From Dechloromonas hortensis (GTDB lineage Bacteria; Pseudomonadota; Gammaproteobacteria; Burkholderiales; Rhodocyclaceae): a stretch of 64,000 nt of DNA. The position numbers and the translations under genes were made by a program. Below are positions 1 to 8,420 of the stretch, one piece after another (position 1 is the stretch's first letter; every line of letters begins with the position of its first letter). The DNA is taken from NCBI RefSeq assembly GCF_009469765.1, contig NZ_SSSQ01000015.1:1-64000 (forward strand), given 5' to 3'. The notes under the pieces are model-generated. The model was given only the letters and a program-made list of their open reading frames with translations, was not told where the DNA came from and searched no databases.

Positions 1-330
1 CTGGAAACCGGCCGCGCCGTCGCCTTCATGATGGACGACGCGCTGCTCTATGGTGAAATGGCCAAGGCCAAGAAGCCAGCCGACTGGGTCGTGGTCGGTA
101 CCGCCCAATCGAAGGAAGCCTACGGCTGCATGCTGCGCAAGGACGACCCGGCCTTCAAGAAGGTGGTCGATGCAGCGCTGACCAAAGCGATGACCTCCGG
201 TGATGCCGAAAAGATCTACGCCAAGTGGTTCATGGCCCCGATTCCGCCGAAGGGACTGAATCTGAACATGCCGCTGTCCGACGAAATGAAGGCACTTTAT
301 AGCGCCCCGAACGACAAGGCTTTCGAATAA
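1..330 (+). CDS. gltI: Amino-acid ABC transporter periplasmic binding protein, C-terminal part (glutamate/aspartate type)
   Basis: The frame is open from base 1, so the 5' end lies outside the window; about 109 C-terminal residues are present. They include the ligand-cleft stretch MMDDALLYG, then AQSKEAYGCMLRKDDPAFK and a KIYAKWF segment typical of polar amino-acid binding proteins of the GltI group. Proteins of this family bind Glu/Asp in the periplasm and deliver it to an ABC permease. No permease or ATPase is visible downstream; those genes may lie elsewhere. The gene ends just before a bidirectional terminator. Ligand specificity is inferred from family resemblance only. Confidence 0.82.
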   Translation: METGRAVAFMMDDALLYGEMAKAKKPADWVVVGTAQSKEAYGCMLRKDDPAFKKVVDAALTKAMTSGDAEKIYAKWFMAPIPPKGLNLNMPLSDEMKALYSAPNDKAFE

Positions 331-346
331 ACCTCCATCCAAAAGA

Positions 347-372
347 AAAAGGCCGGGAAATCCCGGCCTTTT
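347..372. terminator. Bidirectional rho-independent terminator between gltI and rplQ
   Basis: GGCCGGG and CCCGGCC arms (351-357 and 362-368) enclose a 4-nt loop, flanked by an A-run on the left and a T-run on the right. It therefore works for gltI reading right and for the alpha operon reading left. It lies in the 59-bp gap between two convergent genes. Confidence 0.85.
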
Positions 373-389
373 CTTAAAACGTCAGCAGC

Positions 390-788
390 TTATTCAGCAG
401 CTTCGTCCACTTCCACAGCCTCGGTAGGCTCCGGACGATCAACCAGTTCGACGAAAGCCATCGGTGCGTTATCGCCATCGCGGAAGCCACACTTCAGAAT
501 GCGAAGGTAGCCACCCGGACGGGCGTTGTAACGCGGACCCAGTTCGGCAAACAGCTTGACGACGATCTCGCGATCGCGCAGGCGGTCAAATGCCAGACGC
601 TTGTTGGCCAGGGTCGGGTTCTTGCCCAGGGTAATCATCGGTTCAACAACACGGCGCAGCTCCTTGGCCTTCGGCACGGTGGTCTTGATGGCCTCGTGAC
701 GGAGAAGAGAAACAGTCATGTTGCGCAGCATCGCGAGGCGATGGCTGCTGGTACGGTTCAGTTTGCGAAGTCCATTGCGGTGACGCAT
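390..788 (-). CDS. rplQ: 50S ribosomal protein L17
   Basis: 132 residues starting MRHRNGLRKLNR, the conserved L17 start. L17 sits near the polypeptide exit of the large subunit. It is the last gene of the alpha operon, 58 bp after rpoA, as in most proteobacteria. The C-terminus has a short acidic tail (EAVEVDEAAE) beyond the conserved core, slightly longer than the 127-residue E. coli protein. The bidirectional hairpin at 347-372 should end this transcript. Confidence 0.97.
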   Translation of the reverse strand: MRHRNGLRKLNRTSSHRLAMLRNMTVSLLRHEAIKTTVPKAKELRRVVEPMITLGKNPTLANKRLAFDRLRDREIVVKLFAELGPRYNARPGGYLRILKCGFRDGDNAPMAFVELVDRPEPTEAVEVDEAAE

Positions 789-846
789 GGTTAATCCTTT
801 CTATGTTCTGCAGGCGTCCCTTGACTGCCCGAGCTGAAAAAGGTCC

Positions 847-1821
847 TTAGACCTTTTCCAGACCGGCGGGCGGCCAATTTTCCAGTTTCATGCCGAGCGT
901 CAAACCGCGTGCGGCCAACACTTCCTTGATCTCGTTCAGCGACTTACGACCCAGGTTCGGGGTCTTGAGAAGTTCGTTCTCGGTACGCTGAATCAGATCG
1001 CCGATGTAATAGATGTTCTCGGCCTTCAGGCAGTTCGCGGAACGAACCGTCAGTTCGAGGTCATCTACCGGGCGGAGCAGAACCGGATCTACCTGGGCCG
1101 GCTTGGAAGCCTCGGCCACAGGAGCGGTACCCTCCAGGTCGGCGAACACGGAAAGTTGTTCCATCAGTACGCGAGCAGCGTAACGAATGGCTTCTTCCGG
1201 CTCGACAACGCCGTTGGTTTCGATGTCGACAATCAGCTTGTCCAGGTCGGTACGTTGCTCAACGCGGGCGCTTTCAACTGCATAAGCGACGCGGCGAATC
1301 GGGCTGAACGAGGCATCAAGCACGAGCTTGCCAATGGTCTTGGAGTCGCCCAGATTGCGCATGTTACCGGGCACGTAACCACGACCCTTCTCGACCTTGA
1401 TTTCCATGGCGAGCTTGCCGCCAGGAGAGAGGTGAGCGACAACATGTTCCGGATTGATGATTTCGACGTCATGCGGCAATTCAATATCACCGGCACGAAC
1501 GACGCCTTCACCTTCCTTGACCAGATTGAGCGTTACCACATCGCGGTTATGCAACTTGAACACAATACCCTTGAGGTTCAAAAGGATGTCAACGACATCC
1601 TCCTGAACGCCATCAACGGTGGAGTACTCATGAAGCACACCTTCGATACCGACCTCAGTCGGCGCGTAACCCGGCATTGAAGACAGCAGAATGCGGCGCA
1701 GCGCATTGCCAAGAGTGTGGCCATAGCCGCGTTCGAACGGCTCCATGACGACCTTGGCTTGCACGGGCGAAACACTCTGCACATCGATGATGCGGGGTTT
1801 CAGAAGTCCACTGTTTTGCAT
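847..1821 (-). CDS. rpoA: DNA-directed RNA polymerase subunit alpha
   Basis: 324 residues, close to the usual 329. The N-terminal domain (about 1-230) carries the assembly motifs ERGYGHTLGNALRRILLSS and GNMRNLGDSKT. After a short linker containing VDPVLLRPVDDLELT comes the C-terminal helix-hairpin-helix domain with SANCLKAENIYYIGDL and TPNLGRKSLNEIKEVL, which contacts UP elements and activators. The gene lies between rpsD and rplQ in the alpha operon with an ATG start. Nothing essential appears missing. Confidence 0.98.
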   Translation of the reverse strand: MQNSGLLKPRIIDVQSVSPVQAKVVMEPFERGYGHTLGNALRRILLSSMPGYAPTEVGIEGVLHEYSTVDGVQEDVVDILLNLKGIVFKLHNRDVVTLNLVKEGEGVVRAGDIELPHDVEIINPEHVVAHLSPGGKLAMEIKVEKGRGYVPGNMRNLGDSKTIGKLVLDASFSPIRRVAYAVESARVEQRTDLDKLIVDIETNGVVEPEEAIRYAARVLMEQLSVFADLEGTAPVAEASKPAQVDPVLLRPVDDLELTVRSANCLKAENIYYIGDLIQRTENELLKTPNLGRKSLNEIKEVLAARGLTLGMKLENWPPAGLEKV

Positions 1822-1845
1822 GGGCTAAATTCCTCTGCTCAGTGA

Positions 1846-2475
1846 TTACTTCGAGTAAAGTTCGATGACGAGACCTTCGTTCAGGGTCGACGGCAGCTCG
1901 GAGCGCTGCGGCATAGCCTTGAACGTGCCCTTGCCTTCCTTGGTGTCCACAGCAACCCATTCCGGGAAGCCACGCGACTCGGCTGCTTCGAGAGCGGCCT
2001 TGCAACGCAGGGATGCACGGGCGCGAGCGGTCAGCTGAACAACATCACCCGGCTTGACCAGGAAGGACGGGATGTTAACGCGCTTGCCGTTAACCAGAAC
2101 ACCGTTGTGACGAACCACTTGGCGGGACTCGGTGCGCGAAGCACCAAAACCCATGCGGTAAGCTACGGAGTCCAGACGGGCTTCGAGCAGTTGCAGCAGG
2201 TTTTCACCAGTCTGGCCCTTGCGGCGGTCGGCTTCAGCAAAAGTCTTGCGGAACTGGCCTTCGAGAACGCCATAGACGCGACGAATCTTCTGCTTGGCGC
2301 GCAGGTGAACGCCGTAGTCGGAGAGACGGGCACCGGACTTCTGGCCATGTTGGCCAGGAGCGTAGGAGCGGCGCTCGATGGCGCACTTATCGGTAAAACA
2401 CTTTTCGCCCTTCAGGAACAGCTTTTCGCCTTCGCGGCGGCACTGACGGCATTTCGGATCGAGATTACGAGCCAC
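1846..2475 (-). CDS. rpsD: 30S ribosomal protein S4
   Basis: 209 residues beginning MARNLDPKCRQCRREGEKLF. S4 nucleates assembly of the 16S rRNA 5' domain and in E. coli represses the alpha operon. The S4 RNA-binding domain (about residues 98-160) contains RLDSVAYRMGF and VRHNGVLVNGKRVN. Cys residues near the N-terminus (C9, C12, then a third Cys near 26 and a fourth near 31) resemble the zinc-type S4. The start codon is GTG at 2475. The gene follows rpsK by 12 bp. Confidence 0.97.
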   Translation of the reverse strand: MARNLDPKCRQCRREGEKLFLKGEKCFTDKCAIERRSYAPGQHGQKSGARLSDYGVHLRAKQKIRRVYGVLEGQFRKTFAEADRRKGQTGENLLQLLEARLDSVAYRMGFGASRTESRQVVRHNGVLVNGKRVNIPSFLVKPGDVVQLTARARASLRCKAALEAAESRGFPEWVAVDTKEGKGTFKAMPQRSELPSTLNEGLVIELYSK

Positions 2476-2487
2476 TTGTCTTTCTCC

Positions 2488-2877
2488 TTAGATGCGGCGC
2501 TTTTTGGGCGGACGGCAGCCGTTGTGCGGCACCGGCGTCACGTCGGAAATCGCGGTGATCTTCATGCCCAGCGCGTTGAGCGCACGGACAGACGATTCAC
2601 GACCAGGACCAGGGCCCTTGATGCGAACTTCCAGATTCTTGACGCCACATTCCTGAGCGGCCTTGCCGGCAGCTTCAGCAGCCACCTGAGCAGCGAACGG
2701 GGTGGACTTACGCGAACCGCGGAAGCCGGCACCACCGGACGTAGCCCAGGACAGCGCGTTGCCCTGGCGATCGGTAATGGTGATGATGGTGTTATTGAAC
2801 GAAGCGTGAATGTGGGCAATGCCCTCGGCAACGTTCTTTTTGACCTTCTTGCGAACTTTGGTAGCAGTCTTTGCCAT
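2488..2877 (-). CDS. rpsK: 30S ribosomal protein S11
   Basis: 129 residues, the same length as in E. coli. The internal SFNNTIITITDRQGN and the ending GCRPPKKRRI are diagnostic of S11, which forms part of the platform near the mRNA exit and binds the 3' major domain of 16S rRNA. It lies between rpsM and rpsD in the alpha operon with short gaps of 12 bp on each side. Confidence 0.98.
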   Translation of the reverse strand: MAKTATKVRKKVKKNVAEGIAHIHASFNNTIITITDRQGNALSWATSGGAGFRGSRKSTPFAAQVAAEAAGKAAQECGVKNLEVRIKGPGPGRESSVRALNALGMKITAISDVTPVPHNGCRPPKKRRI

Positions 2878-2889
2878 GTTCTGTCCCTA

Positions 2890-3252
2890 TTACTTCTTGC
2901 CAGCGATGGCCTTGCGCGGGCCCTTGCGGGTACGTGCATTGGTACGGGTGCGCTGACCACGGCAGGGCAGGCCCTTGCGATGGCGCAGACCACGGTAGCA
3001 ACCGAGGTCCATCAGACGCTTGATGTTCATCGTGACTTCACGGCGCAAGTCACCTTCTACGGTGTACTTGCCCACTTCATCACGCAAACGATCCATGTCC
3101 GCATCGGACAGATCTTTCATTTTCTTGGTACGAACGATACCGGCCGCATCACAGATTTTCTGTGCGCGGGTACGGCCGATGCCAAAAATCGCCGTCAGGG
3201 CGATCTCTGCATGCTGATGGTTCGGAATGTTTACCCCTGCAATACGGGCCAT
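2890..3252 (-). CDS. rpsM: 30S ribosomal protein S13
   Basis: 120 residues starting MARIAGVNIPNHQHAEIALT and ending in the basic tail with RTNARTRKGPRK. S13 lies at the top of the small-subunit head and bridges to the large subunit, and its tail contacts P-site tRNA. First gene of the alpha operon, 51 bp downstream of rpmJ. Confidence 0.98.
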   Translation of the reverse strand: MARIAGVNIPNHQHAEIALTAIFGIGRTRAQKICDAAGIVRTKKMKDLSDADMDRLRDEVGKYTVEGDLRREVTMNIKRLMDLGCYRGLRHRKGLPCRGQRTRTNARTRKGPRKAIAGKK

Positions 3253-3303
3253 TGAATCACTCCAATATTTCGAAAATTAACGAATGCCAGACTCACCAGG
3301 AAA

Positions 3304-3417
3304 TTAACCCTGGCGCTGCTTATGACGCGGATCCTTGCAAATGACGCGAACGACACCCTTGCGACGGATTACTTTGCAATTGCGGCACACGCGCTTCACT
3401 GAAGGTTGCACTTTCAT
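3304..3417 (-). CDS. rpmJ: 50S ribosomal protein L36
   Basis: A 37-codon gene translated directly from the minus strand: it starts MKVQPSVKRVCRNCKVIRR and ends DPRHKQRQG, then TAA. The zinc-ribbon ligands C11, C14, C27 and H32 are all present, so this is the zinc-binding (C+) form of L36. It follows infA and precedes rpsM, the usual position at the end of the spc operon. Confidence 0.96.
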   Translation of the reverse strand: MKVQPSVKRVCRNCKVIRRKGVVRVICKDPRHKQRQG

Positions 3418-3492
3418 GTTTCACTCCTCGTCTGCGAGGGCTCGGAAGCAGCCGTGTTTCCTTGCCCTGCGGTTTATTGCGTAGAGAACTTT

Positions 3493-3711
3493 TTACTTGG
3501 CGCGGAAAACAATCCGCGCCTTGCTTAAATCGTATGGGGTCAGTTGCACGGTTACCTTGTCTCCGGGAAGGATGCGGATGTAATGCATCCGCATTTTTCC
3601 AGAAATAAACCCGTGCACGATGTGCCCGTTTTCCAACTTGACTTTGAAGGTCGCGTTCGGGAGATTTTCTACAACCTCTCCCAGCATCTCGATGTAATCT
3701 TCTTTAGCCAT
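3493..3711 (-). CDS. infA: Translation initiation factor IF-1
   Basis: 72 residues, the standard IF-1 length, forming a single S1-like OB fold. The sequence MAKEDYIEMLGEVVENLPN and the motif GKMRMHYIRILPGDKV are characteristic. IF-1 binds the 30S A site and assists IF-2 and IF-3 in initiation. It lies between secY (9 bp upstream) and rpmJ, an arrangement common in betaproteobacteria but not in E. coli, where infA is elsewhere. Confidence 0.97.
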   Translation of the reverse strand: MAKEDYIEMLGEVVENLPNATFKVKLENGHIVHGFISGKMRMHYIRILPGDKVTVQLTPYDLSKARIVFRAK

Positions 3712-3720
3712 GACTACTAT

Positions 3721-5043
3721 TTACTTGATCATCGGGGAACCCTTGAAGTTAGCTTTCTTCAAGAGACTTTCATACTGGTGCGACATGACATAAGCCTGAA
3801 CCTGCGACATGAAGTCCATCGTCACAACCACGATAATCAACAACGAGGTACCGCCAAAATAGAAGGGAACATTCCACTTCAGGATCAGGAACTCAGGCAA
3901 CAGACAAACCAATGTGATGTACGCAGCACCGATTAGCGTCAAACGCATCAGAATCTTATCGATGTACCGCGCAGTCTGCTCGCCCGGACGAATCCCGGGA
4001 ACAAAAGCACCACTCTTTTTCAGGTTATCGGCCGTTTCCTTGGAATTAAAAACCAAGGCGGTGTAGAAGAAACAGAAGAAAACGATCGCCGCTGCGTAAA
4101 GCATCACGTAAATCGGCTGCCCCGGTGCAAGCGTGCCGGCAACATCCTTCAGCCAGCGCATCGATTCGCCCGAGCCAAACCAGCCAGCCACCGTCGCCGG
4201 AAACAGAATGATCGAGGAGGCGAAAATCGGGGGGATAACACCCGACATATTCAACTTCAGCGGCAGATGTGAACTCTGCCCGCCATAAATCTTGTTGCCA
4301 ACCTGGCGCTTGGCGTAATTAACCAGAATCTTGCGTTGACCGCGCTCAACAAACACAACAAACGCGGTAACCAGAGCCACCAAAACACAGATAACCAGAG
4401 CGGTCAGCGGATGCATGGCGCCAGTCCGAACCAACTCGAGCAGGCCGCCGATAGCATTCGGTAGCCCGGCCGCGATACCACCAAAAATGATGATCGAAAT
4501 GCCGTTACCCAGACCACGCTCCGTGATTTGCTCGCCCAGCCACATCAGGAACATCGTCCCGGTAACGAGCGTCGTAACGGTGGTCAAACGGAACAGGAAG
4601 CCAGGGTCTAAAACCAAACCGGGCTGGGCTTCCAGCGCTACAGCGATACCTAGGCCCTGAAAGAGAGCGAGAGCTAGCGTCCCATAACGGGTGTATTGAG
4701 TGATCTTACGCCGACCTGCTTCGCCCTCTTTCTTGAGAGCTTCAAGTTGCGGGCTGGCCACACTCATCAACTGCATGATGATCGATGCCGAAATGTAAGG
4801 CATGATCCCCAATGCAAAAATCGTGAAACGCGACAGAGCGCCACCCGAGAACATGTTGAACATGCCGAGGATGCCGCCCTTCTGCGAATTGAACAGATCG
4901 GAAAGAACGTTGGGGTCAATCCCGGGAACCGGGATATGCGCGCCAATGCGATAGACGACCAGCGCACCGACAAGGAACCACAAACGGCGCTTCAAATCGC
5001 CGAATTTGCCACCTTTGCCAACGGTATTGGGATTAGCTGCCAA
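3721..5043 (-). CDS. secY: Protein translocase channel subunit SecY
   Basis: 440 residues with about ten hydrophobic membrane segments. Characteristic features are the N-terminal LKRRLWFLVGALVVYRIGAH, the plug-region FNMFSGGALSRFTIFALGIMP, and the cytoplasmic loops ERGQRKI and VPGIRPGEQT. SecY forms the SecYEG protein-conducting channel. The first codon is TTG at 5043; an in-frame TGA lies only two codons upstream and no ATG is available. An AAAGG ribosome-binding sequence lies 8 nt upstream, which supports TTG. Members of the spc operon surround it. Confidence 0.96.
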   Translation of the reverse strand: MAANPNTVGKGGKFGDLKRRLWFLVGALVVYRIGAHIPVPGIDPNVLSDLFNSQKGGILGMFNMFSGGALSRFTIFALGIMPYISASIIMQLMSVASPQLEALKKEGEAGRRKITQYTRYGTLALALFQGLGIAVALEAQPGLVLDPGFLFRLTTVTTLVTGTMFLMWLGEQITERGLGNGISIIIFGGIAAGLPNAIGGLLELVRTGAMHPLTALVICVLVALVTAFVVFVERGQRKILVNYAKRQVGNKIYGGQSSHLPLKLNMSGVIPPIFASSIILFPATVAGWFGSGESMRWLKDVAGTLAPGQPIYVMLYAAAIVFFCFFYTALVFNSKETADNLKKSGAFVPGIRPGEQTARYIDKILMRLTLIGAAYITLVCLLPEFLILKWNVPFYFGGTSLLIIVVVTMDFMSQVQAYVMSHQYESLLKKANFKGSPMIK

Positions 5044-5063
5044 CGTTCAGACCTTTCGCGTTC

Positions 5064-5498
5064 TTACTCGGCGACGGAGCCGCCAACGGCTTCGATCGCT
5101 GCTTTGGCACCCTTGGTGGCACCAACGCCTTTGAGAACCACCTTGCGGGTGATCGCACCAGCCAGGATGACCTTGGCAGACAATGCGTCGCCCGGAACAA
5201 TCCCGGCTGCCTGGAGAGCCAGCAAATCGATTTCATCGATCGGCAGACGATCCAGATCCGTCAGGCGAACTTCATAGTTGCGAGCGCGGGTCAGGGAATT
5301 GAAACCGCGCTTCGGCAGACGACGCTGCAGCGGCATTTGACCGCCCTCGAAGCCAACCTTGTGGAAGCCACCGGAACGGGACTTCTGACCCTTGTGGCCG
5401 CGACCACAGGTTTTGCCAAGGCCGGAACCAATACCGCGGCCAACACGCTTGGCAGCCTTCTTGGAGCCTTCGGCCGGCTTAATCGTATTTAGACGCAT
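5064..5498 (-). CDS. rplO: 50S ribosomal protein L15
   Basis: 144 residues, as in E. coli. The Gly/Lys/Arg-rich N-terminal extension with GRGIGSGLGKTCGRGHKGQ penetrates the 23S rRNA core, and the C-terminal globular domain follows. It lies 3 bp after rpmD and 20 bp before secY in the spc operon. Confidence 0.97.
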   Translation of the reverse strand: MRLNTIKPAEGSKKAAKRVGRGIGSGLGKTCGRGHKGQKSRSGGFHKVGFEGGQMPLQRRLPKRGFNSLTRARNYEVRLTDLDRLPIDEIDLLALQAAGIVPGDALSAKVILAGAITRKVVLKGVGATKGAKAAIEAVGGSVAE

Positions 5499-5501
5499 GG
5501 T

Positions 5502-5684
5502 TTAACCCTCGACCTTAACCAGGTACTGGACCTTCTGGATCATGCCGCGAACAGCCGGCGTATCCAGGAGCTCAGCAGAGCTGTTCAGCTTGCGCAGACC
5601 CAGGCCGCGTACGGTAGCGCGATGATCCTGCTTGGTCCCGATGATGCTCTTGACGAGCTTCACTGTGATTTTCTTGTCAGCCAT
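5502..5684 (-). CDS. rpmD: 50S ribosomal protein L30
   Basis: 60 residues. The central HRATVRGLGLRKLNS is the L30 signature, and the ending VRGMIQKVQYLVKVEG is also typical. L30 binds 23S rRNA near the central protuberance. Its position between rpsE and rplO is invariant in spc operons. Gaps are only 3 bp on each side. Confidence 0.97.
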   Translation of the reverse strand: MADKKITVKLVKSIIGTKQDHRATVRGLGLRKLNSSAELLDTPAVRGMIQKVQYLVKVEG

Positions 5685-5687
5685 GAC

Positions 5688-6215
5688 TTACCCCAGGATC
5701 TGATCAACCGAAAGACCGCGCTTAGCGGCGATTTCGGCCGGCGTATTCACCTTCGACAAACCGTCGATGGTGGCACGCACGATGTTGTAGGGATTGGTGG
5801 AGCCGTGAGCCTTGGCCACCACGTTGGTCACGCCAACAACTTCGAAGACAGCGCGCATGGCGCCGCCGGCGATGATGCCGGTACCCTCGGGGGCCGGCTG
5901 AATCATCACGGTCGTTGCACCGTGGCGACCCATCACCGTGTGATGCACGGTACCGCTCTTCAGGCTGACCTTGGCCATCTTGCGACGAGCCTCTTCCATT
6001 GCCTTCTGAACAGCAACCGGCACTTCGCGGGACTTGCCCTTGCCCATGCCGATACCACCATCACCATCACCAACGACGGTCAATGCAGCGAAACCGAGGA
6101 TACGGCCGCCTTTAACCACCTTGGTGACGCGATTAACCGCAACCATCTTTTCGCGCATACCATCATCGCGCTCTTCAGCCTGTTGCGGCTTCTTGTTTCT
6201 TTCAGGTTTAGCCAT
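5688..6215 (-). CDS. rpsE: 30S ribosomal protein S5
   Basis: 175 residues. The N-terminal double-stranded RNA-binding domain contains VNRVTKVVKGGRILGF and GDGDGGIGMGKGKSREV, and the C-terminal domain contains GTGIIAGGAMRAVFE. S5 lies at the mRNA entry channel and affects decoding fidelity. The N-terminus is a few residues longer than in E. coli (167). Standard spc-operon position between rplR and rpmD. Confidence 0.97.
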   Translation of the reverse strand: MAKPERNKKPQQAEERDDGMREKMVAVNRVTKVVKGGRILGFAALTVVGDGDGGIGMGKGKSREVPVAVQKAMEEARRKMAKVSLKSGTVHHTVMGRHGATTVMIQPAPEGTGIIAGGAMRAVFEVVGVTNVVAKAHGSTNPYNIVRATIDGLSKVNTPAEIAAKRGLSVDQILG

Positions 6216-6240
6216 TTTCTAACCTTATCCTTTTCGGCGA

Positions 6241-6597
6241 TCAGAACTTCAGACCAGCTTCACGCGCAGCTTCAGCCAGCGCCTGAACACGACCATGGTA
6301 CTGAAGACCGGAACGATCAAAAGCCACCTGCTCAATACCGGCCGCTTTTGCGCGTTCGGCGATCAGCTTGCCAACAGAGGTGGCAGCAGCCTTGTTACCG
6401 CCGTTCGGGACATCGTTGCGGACGCCCGTTTCCAGCGTGGAAGCCGAAGCCAGAACCTTGCCGCCGCAGGGCGAAATGATCTGGGCGTAAATGTGGCAGT
6501 TCGTGCGATTAACGCACAAGCGCACAGCCTTGAGCTCGGCGATTTTGGCCCGGGTTTGGCGGGCGCGGCGCAGACGCGCTTGTTTCTTGTTAAACAT
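6241..6597 (-). CDS. rplR: 50S ribosomal protein L18
   Basis: 118 residues beginning MFNKKQARLRRARQTRAKI. L18 brings 5S rRNA into the central protuberance together with L5 and L25. The C-terminal FDRSGLQYHGRVQALAEAAREAGL is the conserved L18 end. It lies between rplF and rpsE in the spc operon. Confidence 0.97.
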   Translation of the reverse strand: MFNKKQARLRRARQTRAKIAELKAVRLCVNRTNCHIYAQIISPCGGKVLASASTLETGVRNDVPNGGNKAAATSVGKLIAERAKAAGIEQVAFDRSGLQYHGRVQALAEAAREAGLKF

Positions 6598-6606
6598 ATG
6601 CCACCC

Positions 6607-7137
6607 TTACTTCTTCTTGGTTTCCTTGATAACAACCACTTCGTCCGCGTAACGAACGCCCTTGCCCTTGTAGGGCTCCGGCTTCCGGTATGCGCGAACT
6701 TCGGCTGCAACCTGGCCGACCTGTTGCTTATCCGAACCCTTGATCAGGATTTCGGTTTGGGTCGGACATTCGACTTTCACACCAACAGGCATCTTGTGCG
6801 CCACCGGGTGAGAAAAACCGAGCGAGAGGTTCAAGGTATCACCTTGAGCCTGAGCGCGGTAACCCACGCCAACCAGCTGCAGCTTCTTCTCAAAACCCTT
6901 GGAGACACCGGTTACCATGTTGTTGAGGTTGGCACGCATGGTGCCCCACATGGCGGACGCGTTGTCAGCACCAGCAACCTTGGAAACCTGAACGTTTTGC
7001 CCTTCGACAGCGACTGTAACGGAAGGATGAGCGGCAGTCTTCAGAATGCCCAGCGGGCCTTTGACAACGATCTGCTCACCAACCGAAATTTCAACACCGG
7101 CCGGCAGAACTACGGGATTCTTACCAATACGAGACAT
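6607..7137 (-). CDS. rplF: 50S ribosomal protein L6
   Basis: 176 residues when started at the ATG at 7137 (MSRIGKNPVVLPAGVE), the conserved L6 start. An AAGGAGGG ribosome-binding sequence just upstream decides this start over an in-frame codon nine residues earlier. Two tandem L6 domains are present, and the end carries PEPYKGKGVRYADE, the L6 signature. L6 binds near the sarcin-ricin loop and the factor-binding site. It follows rpsH in the spc operon. Confidence 0.97.
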   Translation of the reverse strand: MSRIGKNPVVLPAGVEISVGEQIVVKGPLGILKTAAHPSVTVAVEGQNVQVSKVAGADNASAMWGTMRANLNNMVTGVSKGFEKKLQLVGVGYRAQAQGDTLNLSLGFSHPVAHKMPVGVKVECPTQTEILIKGSDKQQVGQVAAEVRAYRKPEPYKGKGVRYADEVVVIKETKKK

Positions 7138-7148
7138 GAATTCCCTCC

Positions 7149-7544
7149 TTATGCCACGATGCACAGGACTTCGCCGCCAACCTTGCTGGCACGAGCCTTG
7201 CGATCAGTCATAACGCCCTTGGGGGTGGACACAATCGCCACACCAAGACCATTCATGACACGGGGAATATCTTCACAGCCCTTGTAAATCCGCAGACCAG
7301 GCTTCGAAACACGCTCGATGCGCTCAATTACCGGACGACCGGCGTAATACTTGAGTGCAATTTCGAGGGTCGGCTTGCCATCAGCCTGACGAACTGCGAA
7401 ATCATCAACGTAACCTTCATCCTTGAGCACGGCGGCGATAGCCACCTTGAGCTTGGACGACGGCATGGAGACAGACGCCTTCTCGGCGAGCTGGGCGTTG
7501 CGCATGCGAGTCAGCATGTCCGCGATCGGATCGCTCATAGCCAT
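7149..7544 (-). CDS. rpsH: 30S ribosomal protein S8
   Basis: 131 residues with the N-terminal SDPIADMLTRMRNAQ and the C-terminal STPKGVMTDRKARASKVGGE, both S8 signatures. S8 binds the central domain of 16S rRNA and in E. coli is the translational repressor of the spc operon. A start two codons later (MSDP) is also possible. It lies 14 bp after rpsN. Confidence 0.97.
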   Translation of the reverse strand: MAMSDPIADMLTRMRNAQLAEKASVSMPSSKLKVAIAAVLKDEGYVDDFAVRQADGKPTLEIALKYYAGRPVIERIERVSKPGLRIYKGCEDIPRVMNGLGVAIVSTPKGVMTDRKARASKVGGEVLCIVA

Positions 7545-7558
7545 TTCTGAATCTCCTC

Positions 7559-7864
7559 TTACCAGCTGGCCTTAACAATACCCGGGATTTCGCCATTGAA
7601 TGCGAGCTCACGAATCTTGTTACGGCACAAACCGAACTTACGGAAAACACCACGCGGACGACCGGTCAGCTGGCAACGATTGCGCAGACGGGACGGGCTC
7701 GAATTGCGCGGCAGGGCCTGAAGCTTCAGACGGGCGTCGTAACGCTCCTGGTCAGAGAGGCTTTCGTCAGTGATAATCGCCTCCAGGGCCGCACGCTTCT
7801 TCGCGTACTGCGCGACCATCTTGCGGCGCTTCTCTTCACGGTTGATCAGAGCAAGTTTTGCCAT
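7559..7864 (-). CDS. rpsN: 30S ribosomal protein S14
   Basis: 101 residues from the ATG at 7864 (MAKLALINREEKRRKM), the same length as E. coli S14; the open frame extends further upstream into rplE but without homology. It has no CxxC pairs, so it is the long zinc-independent form. The C-terminal GRPRGVFRKFGLCRNKIREL is the S14 signature. S14 assembles in the 30S head. Confidence 0.97.
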   Translation of the reverse strand: MAKLALINREEKRRKMVAQYAKKRAALEAIITDESLSDQERYDARLKLQALPRNSSPSRLRNRCQLTGRPRGVFRKFGLCRNKIRELAFNGEIPGIVKASW

Positions 7865-7871
7865 GATTGCC

Positions 7872-8411
7872 TCAATTCTTGAACGGGAACTTGAACGCGG
7901 CCAGCAGAGCTTTCGCTTCGGCATCGGTCTTCGCGGTCGTTGTGATACTGATATTCATACCCCGAAGAGCATCGATTTTGTCGTACTCGATTTCCGGGAA
8001 AATGATCTGCTCTTTGACACCCATATTGTAGTTACCCTGGCCATCAAAACCCTTGCCAGAAATACCACGGAAGTCGCGAACCCGCGGCAGCGCAACGGTA
8101 ACCAGGCGATCAAGGAACTCGAACATACGAGGACCGCGCAAGGTAACCATGCAACCGATCGGATAGCCATCGCGAATCTTGAAACCTGCGATGGACTTGC
8201 GAGCCTTGGTCGTCACCGGCTTTTGACCTGCAATCTTCTGCATGTCGCCGACGGCATTCTCAAGCACCTTCTTATCAGCCACCGCCTCACCGACACCCAT
8301 GTTCAGGGTAATCTTGGTGATACGCGGCACTTCCATCACCGACTTGTAACCAAACTGCTTGGTCATGTCGCCAACGACGGTTTCTTTGTAAAACTGCTGC
8401 AAACGCGCCAT
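7872..8411 (-). CDS. rplE: 50S ribosomal protein L5
   Basis: 179 residues, the same length as in E. coli. Conserved segments include PRITKITLNMGVGEA, GCMVTLRG and FRGISGKGFDGQGNYNMG. L5 binds 5S rRNA and contacts P-site tRNA. It lies 9 bp after rplX and 7 bp before rpsN. Confidence 0.98.
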   Translation of the reverse strand: MARLQQFYKETVVGDMTKQFGYKSVMEVPRITKITLNMGVGEAVADKKVLENAVGDMQKIAGQKPVTTKARKSIAGFKIRDGYPIGCMVTLRGPRMFEFLDRLVTVALPRVRDFRGISGKGFDGQGNYNMGVKEQIIFPEIEYDKIDALRGMNISITTTAKTDAEAKALLAAFKFPFKN

Positions 8412-8420
8412 GTCTACCCC